Source of the DNA: Rhodocyclaceae bacterium
Lineage (GTDB): Bacteria; Pseudomonadota; Gammaproteobacteria; Burkholderiales; Rhodocyclaceae
Assembly (NCBI GenBank): GCA_020849155.1
Contig: JADLGU010000343.1
Span: 1-8,316 of the forward strand
Direction: 5' to 3'
DNA: 8,316 nucleotides
Shown here: in pieces, positions 6,202 to 8,316 of the stretch
How positions within the stretch are numbered: position 1 is the stretch's first letter
Layout: each line of letters opens with the position of its first letter
Made by a program: the position numbers and the translations under genes
The notes under the pieces: generated by a model
Databases searched by the model: none
Told to the model about the DNA's origin: nothing
Seen by the model: the letters and a program-made list of their open reading frames with translations, nothing else

Positions 6202-7526
6202 AATCGGCGGCCTTGGCCCTGCTGCTCCTTCCCGCGAGCGCCCAGGCCGCCGGCGCCGGGGTGGTCGGCGAGAACCTGCTCTGGCTCGCCCTCATCCTGC
6301 TCGCGGCGCGGCTGTTCGCGCCGCTGGCGCAGAAGCTGGGCTTTCCCGCCGTGCTGGGCGAGCTGCTGCTCGGCGTGGCGCTCGGCAACCTGTCGCTGTT
6401 CGGCTTCCACTATTTCGACGGCGTGGCGAAGGACCCGATCATCGCCTTCATCGCCGAGCTGGGGGTGATCGTGCTGCTGCTGCAGATCGGCCTGGAGACG
6501 CGCCTGGCCGAGCTGGTGCGGGTCGGCGGCCGCGCCACGGCGGTGGCGGCCGTCGGCATCGCCGCGCCCTTCGCGCTCGGCACCTACCTGGTCGGGCCGC
6601 TGTTGCTGCCGGGCATGACGCAGAACGCCTACCTGTTCCTCGGCGCCACCTTGGCGGCGACCTCGGTGGGCATCACCGGGCGGGTGTTCCGCGACCTCGG
6701 CCGGCTCGATTCGACCGAGGCGCGCATCGTGCTCGGCGCCGCCGTCATCGACGACGTGCTCGGCCTGGTCATCCTGGCCGTGGTGTCGGGCCTGGTGCAG
6801 GCGGGAAAAGTCAGTCTCCCCGAGACGGCGTGGATCATCGCCGAGGCCGGCATTTTCCTCGGCGGCTCGATCTGGCTCGGGCGGCTGATCGCGCCGCACT
6901 CCAGCCGCTGGCTGGCGCGCCTCGACGCCGGCCCGAGCATGCTCTTCGCCCAGGTGCTCGCCACCGGCCTGTTCCTCGCCTGGCTGGCCCACGCCATCGG
7001 CCTGGCGCCGATCATCGGCGCCTTCGCCGCCGGGCTGCTGTTCGAACCGGTGTTCCTCAGGCACTTCGAGACGCCGCGCATCGTGCAGGAGGCGGCGCCG
7101 CTGCTGCCGCAAGGCGAATCGGGGAAGAGCCTGCGCGCGCTGATGGAGAAGCACGCCCGCCACCAGCACGAGTCGATGATCGAGCCGATCGGCTATTTCT
7201 TCGTGCCGGTGTTCTTCGTGCTGACCGGCATGCAGGTCGACCTGCAGACCCTGGCCGACCCGAAACTGGTCGCCATCGCCCTCGGCGTCACCGTCGCAGC
7301 CGTCGTCGGCAAGCTGGCCGCCGGCTTCGCCGCCGGGCGCGGGGCGAATGCCTGGATCGTCGGCTGGGGCATGGTGCCGCGCGGCGAGGTCGGCCTGATC
7401 TTCGCCGTCGCCGGGCGCCAGCTCGGCGTGCTCGACGACACCCTGTTTTCCATCGTCGTCATCATGGTCATCCTGACCACCCTGCTGACGCCGCCCATCC
7501 TCACCTTCCTGCTTCGGCGCCAGTAG
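6198..7526 (+). CDS. NapA-like CPA2 cation:proton antiporter (DD motif)
   Basis: This 442-residue antiporter has a membrane domain only, with no TrkA-N or other soluble domain. The active-site helix reads VIDDVLGLV with paired aspartates D185 and D186, the DD form found in electrogenic Na+/H+ antiporters such as NapA and NhaA. K372 (VGKLAAG) matches the position of the conserved TM10 lysine, and MVPRGEVGLI (392-401, R395 and E397) is the family's late-helix motif. The N terminus, ending PASAQA-AG, looks like a signal peptide. A cytoplasmic-type loop at about 300-330 is longer than I expect for the family and contains H319, H322 and H324. Na+/H+ exchange is inferred from the DD motif; K+ is possible. 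The ATG at 6198 overlaps the Kef-like stop (ATGA) behind a strong Shine-Dalgarno. Repeat copy C encodes residues 203-211. Confidence 0.9.
   Translation: MKSAALALLLLPASAQAAGAGVVGENLLWLALILLAARLFAPLAQKLGFPAVLGELLLGVALGNLSLFGFHYFDGVAKDPIIAFIAELGVIVLLLQIGLETRLAELVRVGGRATAVAAVGIAAPFALGTYLVGPLLLPGMTQNAYLFLGATLAATSVGITGRVFRDLGRLDSTEARIVLGAAVIDDVLGLVILAVVSGLVQAGKVSLPETAWIIAEAGIFLGGSIWLGRLIAPHSSRWLARLDAGPSMLFAQVLATGLFLAWLAHAIGLAPIIGAFAAGLLFEPVFLRHFETPRIVQEAAPLLPQGESGKSLRALMEKHARHQHESMIEPIGYFFVPVFFVLTGMQVDLQTLADPKLVAIALGVTVAAVVGKLAAGFAAGRGANAWIVGWGMVPRGEVGLIFAVAGRQLGVLDDTLFSIVVIMVILTTLLTPPILTFLLRRQ
6806..6830 (+). repeat. 25-bp intragenic repeat, copy C (AAAAGTCAGTC-N8-ACGGCG)
   Basis: The plus strand reads AAAAGTCAGTC, TCCCCGAG, ACGGCG, in sense orientation inside the NapA-like gene, in the linker after the DD-motif helix (residues 203-211, GKVSLPETA). 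The centre forms a perfect hairpin, GTCTC-CCC-GAGAC (6814-6826). Compared with copy B, one pair has changed from C-G to T-A with pairing retained. The reading frame differs from that of copy A. Confidence 0.8.
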
Positions 7527-7538
7527 GGGTTATCCCTA
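7524..7538 (+). repeat. Short inverted repeat overlapping the stop of the NapA-like gene
   Basis: TAGGG-GTTAT-CCCTA forms a 5-bp stem with a 5-nt loop and includes the TAG stop codon. There is no T tract, so it is not a convincing intrinsic terminator. It could be a mRNA 3'-end stem or chance. Confidence 0.35.
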
Positions 7539-7577
7539 AGGCCTCGGCTATGGCCTGTTCGATTGTTTAGGTTCAAA

Positions 7578-7589
7578 CTGTCCCGACAG
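7578..7589 (+). promoter_or_regulatory. Inverted repeat in the TRAP gene upstream region, possible operator
   Basis: CTGTC-CC-GACAG is a perfect 12-bp palindrome, 54 bp before the TRAP start. Its position would suit a regulator site or a leader hairpin. No sigma-70 -10/-35 pair or sigma-54 GG-N10-GC box could be placed convincingly around it. Confidence 0.3.
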
Positions 7590-7598
7590 AAGAACAGA

Positions 7599-7618
7599 GG
7601 GGCGCCAGCCCCCGTTTT
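7599..7618 (+). terminator. Weak candidate terminator or leader hairpin before the TRAP gene
   Basis: GGGGC-GCCA-GCCCC is a 5-bp all-GC stem with a tetraloop, followed by CGTTTT. It may end the antiporter transcript. It lies only 12 nt before the TRAP ribosome binding site, so it could instead act as an attenuator in that leader. The stem is short and the T run interrupted, so confidence is low. Confidence 0.35.
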
Positions 7619-7630
7619 CCATCACACACA

Positions 7631-7636
7631 GAGGAG
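7631..7636 (+). promoter_or_regulatory. Ribosome binding site of the TRAP solute-binding protein
   Basis: GAGGAG lies 6 nt before ATG 7643 and fixes the start, which also gives a well-placed twin-arginine signal. Confidence 0.8.
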
Positions 7637-7642
7637 AAGATC

Positions 7643-8316
7643 ATGAGCAACGATGACCAGAACAAGCAGCTTTCCCGCCGTTCCTTCCTGAGCAAGGCCG
7701 CCGCCGGCACCGCCGGCGCCGCCGCGCTCGGCTTCCCGATGATCTCGGTGGCGCAGTCGCCGATCACCATGCGCTGGCAGTCGACCTGGCCGGCGAAGGA
7801 CATCTTCCACGAATACGCGCAGGACTTCGCCAGCCGGGTGAACGGCATGTCCGGCGGCCGCCTGAAGATCGAGGTGCTGCCGGCCGGCGCCGTGGTGAAG
7901 GCCTTCGACCTGCTCGATGCCGTCTCCAAGGGCACGCTCGACGGCGGCCACGGCGTGGTCGCCTACTGGTACGGCAAGAATTCCGCCGTGGCGCTGTGGG
8001 GTTCCGGCCCGGCCTTCGGCATGGACCCGAACATGGTCCTGGCCTGGCACAACTACGGCGGCGGCAAGCAGATGCTCGACGATATCTACAAGAGCCTCAA
8101 CCTCGACGTCCAGTCCTTCATCTACGGGCCGATGCCGACGCAGCCCTTTGGCTGGTTCAAGAAGCCGGTCACCAAGGTGGCCGACATCAAGGGCATGAAG
8201 TTCCGCACCGTCGGCCTCGCCGTCTACATCTACAAGGACATGGGCGTGGCGTTGAACCCGATGCCAGGCGGCGAGATCGTGACGGCGATCGACCGCGGCC
8301 TGATCGACGGCGCCGA
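7643..8316 (+). CDS. TRAP transporter solute-binding protein, DctP/TakP-like, Tat-exported, C-terminus missing
   Basis: This is the first 224 residues of a periplasmic binding protein that would capture a carboxylate or similar anion for a tripartite (TRAP) transporter. The N terminus has a twin-arginine motif (SRRSFLSK, 11-18), an Ala/Gly-rich core and a likely cleavage near residue 38, so it is probably exported folded by Tat. The mature part starts with RWQSTWP (44-50). It continues through a DLLDAVSKGTLDGG segment (about 89-102) and GMKFRTVG (184-191), where R188 matches the Arg that binds ligand carboxylate in DctP-family proteins. E211 in PGGE lies where TakP-type proteins have a conserved residue. 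The pattern resembles TakP (2-oxoacid) and FcbT1 (chloroaromatic) binders; the ligand cannot be read. The membrane subunits (DctQ, DctM) would be expected downstream, outside the window. It is probably a separate transcription unit from the antiporters. Confidence 0.9.
   Translation, partial: MSNDDQNKQLSRRSFLSKAAAGTAGAAALGFPMISVAQSPITMRWQSTWPAKDIFHEYAQDFASRVNGMSGGRLKIEVLPAGAVVKAFDLLDAVSKGTLDGGHGVVAYWYGKNSAVALWGSGPAFGMDPNMVLAWHNYGGGKQMLDDIYKSLNLDVQSFIYGPMPTQPFGWFKKPVTKVADIKGMKFRTVGLAVYIYKDMGVALNPMPGGEIVTAIDRGLIDGA

Noticed and set aside
6822..6831. Resemblance of GAGACGGCGT in repeat copy C to the Neisseria uptake sequence core
   Set aside because: Only a partial match, and the other two copies do not share the flanking bases; treated as coincidence.
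7551..7567. Possible sigma-54 promoter (TGGC...ATTGT) before the TRAP gene
   Set aside because: The GG-N10-GC core is not met: the second element reads TG where GC is needed.

Overview
This is a GC-rich chromosomal window (about two thirds G+C) that is almost entirely protein-coding. Gene style suggests a betaproteobacterium, possibly Rhodocyclales-like. The hints are high GC, short intergenic gaps, ATGA start/stop overlaps, an extended -10 promoter of the form TGCTACAAT, and a TakP/FcbT1-like TRAP binding protein. This placement is inference and not proven. No rRNA, tRNA, CRISPR array, insertion sequence, integrase or phage gene was seen.

Layout. On the minus strand, reading leftwards from a divergent promoter region at 2970-3067, come a YbiR-like ArsB/NhaD-superfamily permease (1737-2969) and, overlapping it by 4 bp, a calcium-type P-type ATPase (1-1740, C-terminal part outside the window). 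On the plus strand come an NhaD-type Na+/H+ antiporter (3068-4405, GTG start), a strong intrinsic terminator (4427-4457), a Kef/YbaL-type CPA2 antiporter with a C-terminal TrkA-N domain (4477-6201), and a second CPA2 antiporter of NapA-like type (6198-7526) that again overlaps by 4 bp. After a 116-bp gap with several small inverted repeats, a Tat-exported TRAP solute-binding protein begins (7643 to the window end, partial).

Together, five consecutive genes encode inner-membrane ion transporters from four families: a primary cation pump, an anion-type permease, NhaD, and two CPA2 antiporters, one with a QD and one with a DD active-site motif. The simplest reading is a locus for Na+/K+/Ca2+ and pH homeostasis. 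The TRAP gene probably starts a separate organic-acid uptake unit.

The most unexpected signal is not a gene. A 25-bp motif, AAAAGTCAGTC-N8-ACGGCG, occurs three times: 519-543 on the minus strand, and 1660-1684 and 6806-6830 on the plus strand. All copies lie inside coding sequence, in different frames and orientations, with identical 8-nt spacing. It is therefore conserved as DNA and not as peptide. In two copies the centre forms a 5-bp hairpin with one compensatory base-pair change. I do not recognise it as a named repeat.
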